Source: AP-15 sp963738185 (GTDB taxonomy: Bacteria > Pseudomonadota > Alphaproteobacteria > ATCC43930 > CGMCC-115725). Taken from it: a stretch of DNA of 64,000 bases. Position numbers and translations under genes: made by a program. Every line of letters begins with the position of its first letter. Position 1 is the stretch's first letter. The stretch spans positions 3,038,001 to 3,102,000 of the forward strand of contig CAVTVA010000003.1 of NCBI GenBank assembly GCA_963738185.1. The letters are read 5' to 3'. The notes under the pieces are model-generated. The model worked only from the letters and a program-made list of their open reading frames with translations, made no database searches and had not been told where the DNA came from. Shown in pieces: positions 38,456-47,272 of this stretch.

Positions 38456-38734
38456 TCAGTGAGGGGCGCCGCCGCGCAGCAGGTGCTTGAAGCCGCTCTC
38501 GGCCATCCAGCGGGCGCGCGCGAGATGCGTTTCCCAGGCGCGCCGCGCCCGCGCCGGCTCGCGGGCGGGATCGATACGCAGGACGAGCCTTGCGACCTCC
38601 CGCCAGTCCGCGCCGTCGCGCTCGGCATCCAGCAGCCGCAAATAGGTGACGACGTGCTGCTCGTCGTAGCCCGTCAAGACGGCGACCGTCGGCGCGGTGT
38701 CCGCGACAGGCGGGTCGAGCGGCGGAGTTTGCAT
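38456..38734 (-). CDS. Small ICE-associated protein, DUF2285-type
   Basis: A 92-aa protein: YDEQHVVTYLRLLDAERDGA, DWREVARLVLRIDPAREPAR and ARARWMAESGFKHLLRGG match the short proteins annotated as DUF2285 or DNA-binding domain in ICE regulatory clusters. It lies between the HTH regulator and the DUF6499 gene, the usual order. Confidence 0.8.
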   Translation of the reverse strand: MQTPPLDPPVADTAPTVAVLTGYDEQHVVTYLRLLDAERDGADWREVARLVLRIDPAREPARARRAWETHLARARWMAESGFKHLLRGGAPH

Positions 38735-38749
38735 GAGCCGGATGTCCCG

Positions 38750-39016
38750 TTAAGTCCTGGGCTCGCTCGCGGCGGCGCTGCTGCTGGCGCCGTTCAGCAA
38801 CATGACGCCGCACCCGCGGTCGGATTCGATGAATACGATGCCGGCGGCTTCCAGCGCGCGACGCACCTGGTCGCGCGTGCTCTCGTGCACCAGGAGGCCG
38901 CGCTCCAACTCCAGGCGCTTGAGCGCGGTGAGCGCGACGACGGCCTTCTCGGCGAGCATCTCTTGGGTCCAATTCAGCAAGGCTCGCGCGGCCCGAACCT
39001 GGCGGCCGGTGATCAT
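38750..39016 (-). CDS. XRE-like helix-turn-helix regulator (ICE-associated)
   Basis: An 88-aa single-domain regulator: ITGRQVRAARALLNWTQEML and AEKAVVALTALKRLELERGL form the HTH, followed by VRRALEAAGIVFIESD, typical of small mobile-element repressors. ATG 39016 has an almost perfect ribosome site, GGAGGTGATC. A 20-base palindrome covers the start codon and ribosome site, and a second palindrome with a -10-like core lies 38 bases upstream, so self-repression is likely. Confidence 0.88.
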   Translation of the reverse strand: MITGRQVRAARALLNWTQEMLAEKAVVALTALKRLELERGLLVHESTRDQVRRALEAAGIVFIESDRGCGVMLLNGASSSAAASEPRT

Positions 39017-39028
39017 GCATGATCACCT
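39009..39028. promoter_or_regulatory. 20-bp perfect palindrome over the HTH gene start
   Basis: GGTGATCATGCATGATCACC is its own reverse complement. On the coding strand it includes part of the Shine-Dalgarno sequence and the ATG, so it could be a repressor site or an mRNA hairpin that hides the start codon. Confidence 0.65.
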
Positions 39029-39053
39029 CCGACAAACGGGCCGATCGTACCAG

Positions 39054-39078
39054 CAACACGACTATAATAGTCGTGTTG
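39054..39078. promoter_or_regulatory. Palindromic operator with -10-like core
   Basis: CAACACGACTA (39054-39064) is repeated inverted as TAGTCGTGTTG (39068-39078) around TAA. The centre reads TATAAT on the plus strand and TATTAT on the minus strand. Located upstream of the HTH gene, it is a strong candidate operator overlapping the gene's promoter. Confidence 0.7.
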
Positions 39079-39183
39079 AGTTCGATGCTGAAGCACCCGA
39101 TGAGGGCGCTTCCCCGCGGATGCGTCGACGTCCCGACCGATAGCCGATCGATCTATCGAGATGCAGAGACGGAGCAGGCGGAG

Positions 39184-39661
39184 TTACTCCTGTCGGCTCG
39201 CGGCAGTCGCCAGCTGCTGGGCCGTACCCGGCGGCGAGGGTCTGACGGTGTCGAGCGGGTCCGCCAAAAGAGTCATCCGCGTCCAGGCTGTTGCCCCGAC
39301 GAGGACCGCGCCGATGATGGCGAACGCCTGGCGCCATCCCTCGGAGGGCACGCCGATCTGCGCCAGGCCGAGAGTTGCGTGATAGCCGGCGACTGCGGCC
39401 GGGGCAAACAGCAGCGCAATCGCAGCTCGGACGAGCAGCGACCGGGTCGCCGCGAAAGCGAGTTTGTCCGGCCGCAAGCGTGACGACGCCGGTGAGGACG
39501 CCGACAAACATCGCGCCGATCACGCCGGCGCCGCTGTGAAAGGCGGCAAGGCCCGCGGTGATGCTTGCGAAAAACGGGAGCGCGTAGACGGCCACCGCGA
39601 AGAGCAGCCAGCAGAAGAACCCGATGCCGAACACGCCGAGAAGGATGCCGATGAGGATCAT
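39184..39661 (-). CDS. ICE-associated membrane protein (1-nt frameshift)
   Basis: About 158 aa with four hydrophobic segments: ILIGILLGVFGIGFFCWLLF, VYALPFFASITAGLAAFHSG, GAMFVGVLTGVVTLAAGQ, then in the next frame LLVRAAIALLFAPAAVAGYH and GWRQAFAIIGAVLVGATAW. The frame changes near 39474. Proteins of this kind are common in alphaproteobacterial ICE regulatory regions; the function is unknown. ATG 39661 is chosen for the immediate membrane segment. Confidence 0.7.
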
Positions 39662-40010
39662 GGTGGTGGTCTCCCCGACAAGGGTCGAGCGAGTTGCGCC
39701 TCCACCACCTCCACGGCGCCAAATCAGTATAGCCGATGCCAGCACGGCAGGAAATATGTTCCACGGATGCTTGATCCGTGAGGTCCTCTCCTCTGCCGAT
39801 CGGGGCCTTCGGCTTCTGCCAAACGACAAATCAGCGTCCGCAAGCGGCCGTCCGGATGACCGTTCGGCTCACCGGTCAGATCGGGTATATTAGCCGACGC
39901 CATTGCGCTCGGCGTCGGCCGCCGGTGTGCCCATTTGCGGTCCTTGCTCAGTGCGAGAGCGGCGACTGAAGCGTATTTATCCTGGCTCACCAATAAGTGC
40001 CGCGCCTGCG
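39662..40010. other. Intergenic, no gene recognised
   Basis: 349 bases between the membrane protein gene and the truncated LLM gene. It contains a G/T-rich stretch on the minus strand but no frame with a convincing start or family resemblance. Confidence 0.4.
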
Positions 40011-40360
40011 TCACCTCAATGCCGCAACCGCCGCGTAGGCCCTCAGCTCCCGCTCCACATCGTAACCGCTGGTCCCGAAGATGATGCCGGTGGCGCCGCC
40101 GGCCTCGAGCGTCGCAATGGCCGAGGCTTGTGCCATCGGGTGGCGGTAGCTCAGGATCAGCATGGAGGGCCGATTTTGATGCGCTTCGTCTTTTCGGCGA
40201 TACGGGCGAGAGTGCCCCAGATGTCGTGGCCGAAGGCGGGAACCTCGGGGCACCAGACCACGCGAAAGCCGAGGTCTTCGGCAAGAAGCGCGTACTCGAC
40301 GGTTCGTGGGCCAGGCGGCAGGCGGAAGTCATAGGTCAGCACGGGCCGATCCAGGGATAA
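40011..40360 (-). pseudogene. LLM-class oxidoreductase, N-terminal fragment
   Basis: RPVLTYDFRLPPGPRTVEYA, ALLAEDLGFRVVWCPEVPAF and GTLARIAEKTKRIKIG are the start of a luciferase-like oxidoreductase. A frame change near 40165 separates it from SMLILSYRHPMAQASAIATL, and the sequence stops at 40011 after about 115 codons, whereas the family has about 300. It follows the SDR gene on the same strand, perhaps a former operon. Confidence 0.65.
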
Positions 40361-40380
40361 GCGTTTCGGCTCAATGCTCT

Positions 40381-41148
40381 TTACAGAGCCGTCATACCGC
40401 CGTCCACGAACAGCAGGGCGCCGGTGACGTAGGAGGCATCGTCGGAGGCCAGAAACAGGATCGCGGCGGCGACCTCCTCGGCCCTGCCCGCGCGTTGCAG
40501 CATGGTGCCTTGTGCGGCCCTGGCGTTGTATTGCTCGACGCTCTCGCCGGAAGCTGCGATGCGGCGCTGGTGGAACGGCGTGAATATCGGGCCAGGGCCG
40601 ACGGCATTCACCCGGATGCCCTCCGGCGAATGGTCGGCGGCAAGCGCCCGCGTCAAACCCGCAACCGCAGCCTTGGTGGTGTCGTACTGCAGGTTGCCGC
40701 CGCCCGCGACGATGGACCGTACGGAGGCGACGTTGACGATGGCGCCGGCCTTGTTGCGGCGCATCAGCGGAACCGCCGCCTTGGCACAGAAGACGTAGCT
40801 CATCAGGTTGACGCTGAGGATCTCGTTCCAGCTCGCCGCACTCGCCTCGTCGACCTTCTCGTATTTGCGGATGCCGGCATTGTTGACGAGGATGTCGAGG
40901 CGTCCGAACTTCTGCGCGGCACCGTCGACGAAGGCGAGGCATGCCGCCTCGCTACCAACGTCAGCGTGCGTGAAGGCAACCTTGGCGCCGGAGGTCTCGA
41001 GCTCGCCCGCCACGCGCTGGCCGCGCTCACCATCCCGATCGCAGAATGCGACGCTCGCGCCCTCGGCGAGGAACCGTCTGACCGTCGCCTCGCCAATCCC
41101 CGATGCCCCGCCCGTCACCGCTGCGACCTTGCCATCGAGCCTTCCCAT
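40381..41148 (-). CDS. SDR-family oxidoreductase
   Basis: A 255-aa classical short-chain dehydrogenase: TGGASGIGEATVRRFLAEGA (cofactor loop), NNAGIRKYE, the Ser in NVASVRSIV, the Tyr-x3-Lys in LQYDTTKAAVAGL, and VTGALLFVDGGMTAL at the end. ATG 41148 (MGRLDGKVAAVTGG) is used over an upstream in-frame ATG at 41199. NAD(H) preference is suggested by the Asp in FCDRDGER at the end of strand 2. Confidence 0.9.
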   Translation of the reverse strand: MGRLDGKVAAVTGGASGIGEATVRRFLAEGASVAFCDRDGERGQRVAGELETSGAKVAFTHADVGSEAACLAFVDGAAQKFGRLDILVNNAGIRKYEKVDEASAASWNEILSVNLMSYVFCAKAAVPLMRRNKAGAIVNVASVRSIVAGGGNLQYDTTKAAVAGLTRALAADHSPEGIRVNAVGPGPIFTPFHQRRIAASGESVEQYNARAAQGTMLQRAGRAEEVAAAILFLASDDASYVTGALLFVDGGMTAL

Positions 41149-41292
41149 CTTCGCCACCTTCGCATTGCGAAACGCTGATACACGATACGTCGTGTCCATC
41201 CGGCGGGCACCCCCTTGTTGGCCCGGCCCGAGTGACTCTGCAGCCCTTAGCACCTTGATCGTCGCCACCATCTTTGTGACGCTGCGACCCGG

Positions 41293-42147
41293 CTAGACGG
41301 GATAGCGCGCGAGATGCTCCAGCAGTAGCGCAGTGACCTGCTCCGGCTTTTGGTCGGCGGCGTGGTGACCGCCGCCCTGCAGCACCGCAAACTGGTAGGG
41401 CGCGTCGATGAACTCCGCCGTCCCTTCGGCCGCCATTCGGCCGACGGTGTCGTCGGCGTCGCCCCAGATAAACAGGGTCGGGACCTTTGTCTGGCCGACC
41501 ATTGGCCGCTCGCCGCGCGCACGGTACCACGCGAGCGCCGCCTCCATGGCCGGCGGGTTGCCGAGCACCGACAAATGCCGTTCGATCGCGTCCGCAGGCA
41601 GCCCGTTGCGCGTCAGCCGATCGCGCACCCAGGCGACATTGTTAGCCAGCAAACGCGGTCCGGCGTCGGGATCGAGGAGTTCGCGATGATGCCGCGAGCG
41701 GTGGGGTTGTTCCGGGTCGTTCTGCATTGCGCGCGCGAACGAAATGGGATGCGGTCGCGACAGCATCGTCAGCGAGGCGAGACGCTCCGGGTAGCGGTCG
41801 GCGATGATCCACGACAGGCTGCCGCCCCAGTCGTGGCCGACGAGGTGGAAGCGGCTGCCCCCACGCCGGACCGCCGCGACGATGTCGAGCGCATCGCCGA
41901 TCAGCTTCTCGATGCCGTAATTGTCGAAGACCGCCGGATCGGGCCGCGCCTCGGCGGCGTAGCCGCGCTGGTTGGGCGCGACCGCGAAATACCCCGCCTC
42001 GGCCAGCGCCGGGATCTGGTTCGCCCAGAAATGTCGCGACACGCAGAACCCGTGCAGCATCAGCACCAAGGGAGACGTTTCCGAGCCTGCTATCGAGGTA
42101 TCGAAGGTGAGGCCGGGTGCCGTCGTTATCTTGCGGACTTCGATCAT
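41293..42147 (-). CDS. Alpha/beta hydrolase, epoxide-hydrolase-like
   Basis: A 284-aa alpha/beta hydrolase: oxyanion region LMLHGFCVSRHFWANQI, nucleophile Asp in GHDWGGSLSWIIAD, acid region WGDADDTVGRMA, and catalytic His in LQGGGHHAADQKPEQV. The Asp nucleophile in GHDWGG points to epoxide hydrolase or haloalkane dehalogenase chemistry. ATG 42147 is chosen; a longer in-frame start at 42258 would overlap the SOS promoter region of the divergent gene. Confidence 0.87.
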   Translation of the reverse strand: MIEVRKITTAPGLTFDTSIAGSETSPLVLMLHGFCVSRHFWANQIPALAEAGYFAVAPNQRGYAAEARPDPAVFDNYGIEKLIGDALDIVAAVRRGGSRFHLVGHDWGGSLSWIIADRYPERLASLTMLSRPHPISFARAMQNDPEQPHRSRHHRELLDPDAGPRLLANNVAWVRDRLTRNGLPADAIERHLSVLGNPPAMEAALAWYRARGERPMVGQTKVPTLFIWGDADDTVGRMAAEGTAEFIDAPYQFAVLQGGGHHAADQKPEQVTALLLEHLARYPV

Positions 42148-42242
42148 CGTGGCGGCCTCGTCGGAATGGCTGGGAGAAAGCAGCAATAGCCGCTTCACCG
42201 CCCGCGCAAAAGCGGGCCGGGGGTGGAAGACCGCGGCACGGC

Positions 42243-42275
42243 TTGACAACCAATCCATTTGTTCTTCTTATGTTC
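42243..42275 (+). promoter_or_regulatory. SOS (LexA) box overlapping a sigma-70-type promoter
   Basis: TTGACA (42243-42248) is followed after 17 bases by TCTTAT (42266-42271). GTTC-TTCTTAT-GTTC (42261-42275) is an exact match to the alphaproteobacterial LexA site GTTC-N7-GTTC and covers the -10 region, a position where LexA would block polymerase. It lies 73 bases before the dinB ATG. Confidence 0.75.
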
Positions 42276-42347
42276 TGGTCAATAAGCCTCTGAATCCGCA
42301 AGCTGCGGGCTGCTGATTCCGAGGGGCGTGCGAGGTGAACGGTCGGG

Positions 42348-42500
42348 ATGGAAGCGGCAGCAACTATCCTCCATGCGGATTTGGACGCCTTCTATGCCTC
42401 GGTCGAGCAGCTGCTCGACCCGTCATTGCGCGGCAGGCCGATTGCGGTTGGTGGCGGGGTTGTGCTTGCTGCTTCTTACGAAGCCAAGGCCTTCGGGGTC
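42348..42500 (+). pseudogene. dinB: DNA polymerase IV, N-terminal fragment
   Basis: The first about 50 codons match DinB: ILHADLDAFYASVEQLLDPS, LRGRPIAVGG and VVLAASYEAKAFGV, including the first catalytic Asp and the steric-gate region. After GV the sequence no longer follows DinB; it passes without a stop, in frame, into a reverse transcriptase gene. The rest of dinB is not in the window. The gene keeps its SOS promoter. Confidence 0.85.
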
Positions 42501-42518
42501 GATGGGTTTAGGCTGAAT

Positions 42519-44176
42519 ATGCCTATCAGCGCCGAGTTGCTCATCCGGAACGGGCTTTTTCCGGAAACCCTCCCTAGCGTCTACACGGCCAGAGCGATCT
42601 GGGCGGCGCTGCCTGTCGTAGCCCCCCCTTACGCGGTAACGGGTCCGGCCGTAGGCCAGCTCTGCAGCTATGATTCCAGCAAGCGCGGCGGCCTACGTAG
42701 GATGTTCGCCGTGCCGCATCCCCTCTTTATCCGTGACAAGGCGTCTTTTTCGAGCGCCACTGGGCAACCCTTGAAGCCTGCTTTGCAGCTGCGTGCGGAT
42801 CAACCTCGCATTTTTATTATGGATGGCGTTGGCTACCGTCACATCCGCATTACACCTCATTCTGAGTTACCGCGTATTCGATTGACGAGTTTGTCACGAT
42901 TCACATTTTGCTTAGTTGCAGATGTTTCTCGTTGTTACTATTCCATCTACACACACTCAATTCCCTGGGCGATACACGGAAAAGCAGCAGCAAAGCTCGA
43001 TACAAATCCGAGCTCAGCTACGGTATTTGGCAAAAGGCTCGACTACGTGGTCAGGCAGCGCAATCAAGACAGACCTTAGGAATACCCGTCGGGCCAGATG
43101 CCTCAAAGGTGATTGCCGAAATAGTTATGTCCGGTGTCGACAAACGGATGATCGAGCTGAGTGGAGTAGAGCCGCCGACCTACGTCCGTCATGTTGATAA
43201 TTATTGGATTGGTGCCCATTCACACTCTCAGTGCGAGCGCTGTCTTGCCAACCTGAGGCTGGCATTGGACGATTTCTCGCTTGATATAAACGAACTTAAA
43301 ACTCGAATTGTATCGACAAAGCTGGTTTTCGGAGAGAAGTGGCCATCGCAGATAAAGGACGCTATCACCCAGAAATTTCTTCTGCACAGAGACGCTGATG
43401 CGGACTCTGTAGCAGTCCTGGGAATGATCGTGGAACAAGCGGTCGAAAGCAACGATGATGGCATTATCAAGCGGGCAATCCGAGTATTTGATCGTCGCAG
43501 GCTTTGGCACCAGCATTGGGAATTATTGGAACACTTCCTCGCACAATGTGCCGTGCAGTTTCCGCATTCTTTCGACTACGTAGCACGGGTTGTCGCTTGG
43601 CGGATTCGGACTGGCACCCCAGTTAATCGTGACCTCTGGATCGACATTGCACGAACCACAACCGTGCGTGATGGGAGCCTTGGGAGGGATTCCGAAGTTT
43701 GCTGGGCTATATGGCTGCTTAAGGAACTGGGATCGCGACTACCGAAAAACATCACAGACGTAATCGCCGAGCACGCGAGTCCGCTAGTGTTGGCGTTTCT
43801 GGCGCACTTCACGCGGCACCGGATGGTAACTGATCGACGACTGATCGAAAAACTTCGGGGCAGGGTCGAGAAGATTGTTTTGCCGGGGAGTATTGGCCGC
43901 TCACTTTGGGGCTATACCATTTGCACGAAGAAGATGCGAGGCTGGGCTGCGGCTGGCACAGTTCCGGTCCTGCGAAGCCTTCATGAGAACCGAATTTCAA
44001 TTATCGATTGGGGCGCGCTACCGCGCGTGTTTGAGACGGATGGTCCGGCACGAAGGCGTCCGCCGTCGCGCGCGATAGAAAATATCGGCTCTGATTATGC
44101 TGAGGATGAAGAAGAGGAGGAGGATGAAGACGAAGATGCCGATTTAGCTGGGCTTGGGGACGAATTTCCTTGTTAG
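42519..44176 (+). CDS. Reverse transcriptase, antiphage (DRT-like) type, fused behind dinB start (1-nt frameshift)
   Basis: About 552 aa corrected. The N terminus LLIRNGLFPETLPSVYTARA resembles the start of chromosomal non-retron defence RTs. Palm motif A is LVADVSRCYYSIYTHSIPW; motif B follows at GIPVGPDASKVIAEIVMSGV; motif C is YVRHVDNYWIG, with Asn where the second Asp of xDD is usual. The frame breaks near 43067 (RQRNQD-QTLGIPVGP). A long helical C-terminal domain ends in an acidic tail (DEEEEEDEDEDAD). The native start is probably ATG 42519, but the dinB-initiated frame from 42348 is continuous. The sequence is clearly more AT-rich than its flanks, a sign of transfer. The DRT class cannot be assigned here. 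Confidence 0.75.
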
Positions 44177-44187
44177 AGTTGCCGCTG

Positions 44188-44211
44188 TCTCGTCAACTCC
44201 GGTTGACGAGA
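44188..44211 (+). terminator. Hairpin after the reverse transcriptase gene
   Basis: TCTCGTCAAC-TCCG-GTTGACGAGA is a perfect 10-bp stem with a 4-base loop, 11 bases past the stop codon. There is no T-run, so it may be a terminator or an RNA element linked to the RT. Confidence 0.55.
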
Positions 44212-44466
44212 TAAGGTAAGAGGCGAACAGCGCCTCGCCCACCAATTTCCTGCATCTCGACAGCCATTTGACCTCGCTCGGCCGTCGACAGCCTCCCACC
44301 GTTTAATTCGCGCGGGCGATCAGAACTCCTTTCGCCGCATCTCGCTCGTCCCCGCGGCCCCGTCGGCTGCCTGAACGGACACCGGCCGTTCGGCTTTGCC
44401 CGATCGGCGCGCCAGAGCCGCGAATTGATGATAGAGATTCCCCATGCATGAATGCGGAGGAGCGCA

Positions 44467-46446
44467 ATGGCTGTTGTCAGGCTCGAGATCAAGACCCGCC
44501 AGCCGCTCGCCGACGGCCGGGAATTCGACCATGTCGGGTCCTACCAGCAGCTCGACGGCACCGCATACTTCGCCGTCGACCCGGCGCATCGGTTGAACGG
44601 CGTCGTCACCGACATCGATCTGGCCGAGCGCGGGCGGGACGGCTCGGTGCATTTCACGGCTGACGTCCGCATCCTTACGCCGGTCGACCAGGCGCGCGGC
44701 AACCACCGGCTGCTGTTCGACGTACCAAACCGCGGCAACCGGCTGGCATTGGCGACGTTCAACGGCGTGCCGCGGCCGATCAATCCGGCCGCGCCGACCG
44801 ACGCCGGAAATGGTTTTCTGATGCGCTGCGGCTATACCGTGGTCTGGTGCGGCTGGCAGCACGACGTGCCGGAAGCCGACGGACTGATGCGCATCAAGGT
44901 TCCCGAGGCGCAGATCGATGGCCGCCCGGTCTCAGGACGGCTGCTTGTCGGTTTTCAGCCGAGCAAGCCGGGCCGGGTCCAGCTGCTGTCCGACCGCGGG
45001 CACCGCCCTTATCCAAGCGACGATCTGGACAACGCGAACGCGGTGCTGCTGGTGCGCGACGGTGAGGAAGCGCGACCACGGACAATTCCCCGCGAGAATT
45101 GGTCATTCACCCGGCTGGAGGCGGGGCACATCGTCCCCGATCCGAACCACATCTATCTCGCCACCGGCTTCGAGCCCGGCAGGATATATGAGGTCATCTA
45201 CACGACAACCGGCGCGCCGGTTATTGGGCTGAGCCTGTTGGCAGCGCGGGATATCGTCTCTTTCCTGCGGCACGGCAAGGCGGCTGACAACCCGTGCGCC
45301 GGCGATATCGAGCACGCCTACGCCTTCGGCGCGTCGCAAAGCGGGCGTTTTCTGCGCCAGCTCCTCTATCTCGGCCTCAACGAAGACGAGGCGGAGCGAA
45401 TGGTGTTCGACGGCGTGCTGGTTCACATCGCCGGCGGCAAGCGCGGCGGCGACTTCAACATGCGCTTCGGGCAGCCGTCGGCGTCGCTGCCGAGCGACCC
45501 GTTCCCATTTAACGAAATGGCCGCTACCGATCCGGTCACCGGTCGCAGCGACGGCCTCCTCGAACGCTTCGCCGCGCGCCATCGCGCGCCGAAAATCTTC
45601 TTCACCAACACCTCGTGCGAATATTGGCGCGGCGACGCCTCGCTGATCCATACCGATCCGACCGGCACGCGCGACATCGAGCCTGTCGCTTCCTCGCGCT
45701 TCTACCACTTCGCCGGCACGCAGCACTCCGCCGGGACTTTACCGCTGACCGACGCCAACCCGCAAAACGGCGAACGCGGCCAGCAGGCACTAAATTCGGT
45801 CGATTACAACCCGCTGCTGCGCGCTCTCTTGGTGCGGATGGATCGCTGGGTCAGCCACGGCGAGCCGCCGCCTGCGAGCCGCTATCCACGCCTTGCCGAC
45901 GGCAGCGCCGTCGCACCGGAGACGGTGGAGGCCGTCGTCACCACGATACCGGGAGTGGGGTTTCCGGCGCATCCGCCGCGCGTCACGCGGCTCGATTTCG
46001 GCCGGGAGGCAGCGAACGGGATCGCCACGACGCTGCCGCCAGGCGAGGGCGAGGCTTATCCCCATTTCGTACCGTCGGTCGATCCGGACGGCAACGAGGT
46101 TAGCGGTATCCGGCTGCCCGATGTGACGGTACCGCTGGCGACCTATACCGGCTGGAACCTGCGCCATCCCCAGATCGGCGCACCCGAGCGGCTGATGAGC
46201 CTGATCGGGTCAACGATCCCGTTCCCCCTGACCGAGGGCGAACGCGCCGCGAAAGGCGACCCGCGCCGGTCGATCGCGGCACGCTATCCGGGGAAGACCG
46301 CCTATCTCGACCAGGTAAGCCAGGCGGCGCAGTCCCTGATCGACGCCGGCTACCTGTTGCCGGAGGACCTGGAGCGCATTCTCGCACAGTCGGCCCACCG
46401 CTGGGATCTGCTCGCAACTGTGCCGGAAGCCGCCGCTGCGCAATAG
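44467..46446 (+). CDS. Large alpha/beta hydrolase domain protein (Abhydrolase_10 type)
   Basis: A 659-aa protein of the uncharacterised large alpha/beta hydrolase family. The nucleophile elbow is GASQSGRFLRQLLYLGLNED (residues about 291-310); FAGTQHSAGTLPL probably holds the catalytic His and DGVLVHIAGGKRGGDFNMRF is a conserved family block. No signal peptide. ATG 44467 follows GGAGGAGCGCA. Its substrate is unknown; members are often found near aromatic or terpenoid degradation genes. Confidence 0.85.
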   Translation: MAVVRLEIKTRQPLADGREFDHVGSYQQLDGTAYFAVDPAHRLNGVVTDIDLAERGRDGSVHFTADVRILTPVDQARGNHRLLFDVPNRGNRLALATFNGVPRPINPAAPTDAGNGFLMRCGYTVVWCGWQHDVPEADGLMRIKVPEAQIDGRPVSGRLLVGFQPSKPGRVQLLSDRGHRPYPSDDLDNANAVLLVRDGEEARPRTIPRENWSFTRLEAGHIVPDPNHIYLATGFEPGRIYEVIYTTTGAPVIGLSLLAARDIVSFLRHGKAADNPCAGDIEHAYAFGASQSGRFLRQLLYLGLNEDEAERMVFDGVLVHIAGGKRGGDFNMRFGQPSASLPSDPFPFNEMAATDPVTGRSDGLLERFAARHRAPKIFFTNTSCEYWRGDASLIHTDPTGTRDIEPVASSRFYHFAGTQHSAGTLPLTDANPQNGERGQQALNSVDYNPLLRALLVRMDRWVSHGEPPPASRYPRLADGSAVAPETVEAVVTTIPGVGFPAHPPRVTRLDFGREAANGIATTLPPGEGEAYPHFVPSVDPDGNEVSGIRLPDVTVPLATYTGWNLRHPQIGAPERLMSLIGSTIPFPLTEGERAAKGDPRRSIAARYPGKTAYLDQVSQAAQSLIDAGYLLPEDLERILAQSAHRWDLLATVPEAAAAQ

Positions 46447-46740
46447 CAAGGAGCCCGATAGCTCAATTCCAGGGGTTGTTCGGCCGGCGGCGTCGTGACG
46501 AGGGCTACCGCTCGTCATGCCCCATTTGCGACACTCGCCGACCGCTGCACGTCCGTCTCAGATAAAGAGTACTTTTGGTATGAGTCGCAGTGCGGCCGAC
46601 GCGAGCCACGCCGCCGGCATGCCCGGGCATGCACCCGGAGGGTGTGCTGGCCGTTGTATGCCAGGACAATCCGCGCGAAAATACGAGGGGCAAGGCCCTA
46701 TGGACTGCGCTGCCTTCACCGAGACCCGAGGAGGATGCCC

Positions 46741-47082
46741 ATGGCGTTTGTCAGATGTTATACCGGCACGGATGGTCAGTCACACTTTGAGGACCTGGAC
46801 CTGCTCCCACCTGACATGGAGAGGTCGATCGAGCAGGCGGCCGCCAGTATCACCTTCACGCGCTCGCCCAACGGCCGTTTCAGCGATTGGCACAATGCGC
46901 CGCGCCGCCAGTACGCCATTTTCCTGTCCGGAGGCCAGATGGAGGTCGTGATCGGCGATGGGACCCCTCGGCGGTTCGGCCCTGGAGACGCCGTCCTGTT
47001 CGAAGACCTCACGGGACAAGGGCACACCAGCCGGAGCGTCGGTGGGGACCGCCTGACCGCGATTGTGCCCTTAGCGAATTAG
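46741..47082 (+). CDS. Cupin-like protein
   Basis: A 113-aa protein with a degenerate cupin barrel: GRFSDWHNAPRRQYAIFLSG, QMEVVIGDGTPRRFGPGDAV, LFEDLTGQGHTSR. One His is present in each cupin motif. ATG 46741 is six to seven bases after GAGGAGG; the ATG at 46735 would sit on top of the ribosome site. It precedes the aldolase gene by 190 bases; the role is unknown. Confidence 0.8.
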   Translation: MAFVRCYTGTDGQSHFEDLDLLPPDMERSIEQAAASITFTRSPNGRFSDWHNAPRRQYAIFLSGGQMEVVIGDGTPRRFGPGDAVLFEDLTGQGHTSRSVGGDRLTAIVPLAN

Positions 47083-47272
47083 CCTCCTCCGGTGGGTCGT
47101 GTGCCCGATGGCGGCGGATAATGATTTCGTCCCGAAAACCGGGTGGCTCATGCTCGCTGGAAGCGATTGATACGCCAAGGTGTGTATCACACCAGCAAGG
47201 GGCCTACATTAGGGAGCGCGAAGGGTAGAGGGAGAGGCCAGCAGCCAAGCCGGAAATTGGAAGGGGAAAAAC

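Noticed and set aside
42348..42518. ImuB instead of DinB
   Set aside because: The DLDAFYASVEQ and VVLAASYEAKAFGV segments with catalytic acidic residues fit true DinB; ImuB lacks these residues.
44101..44150. Acidic tail of the RT as a frameshift artefact
   Set aside because: The frame stays open from motif B through the tail, and GAA/GAG/GAT codons in a row need no frame change; it is a real low-complexity tail.
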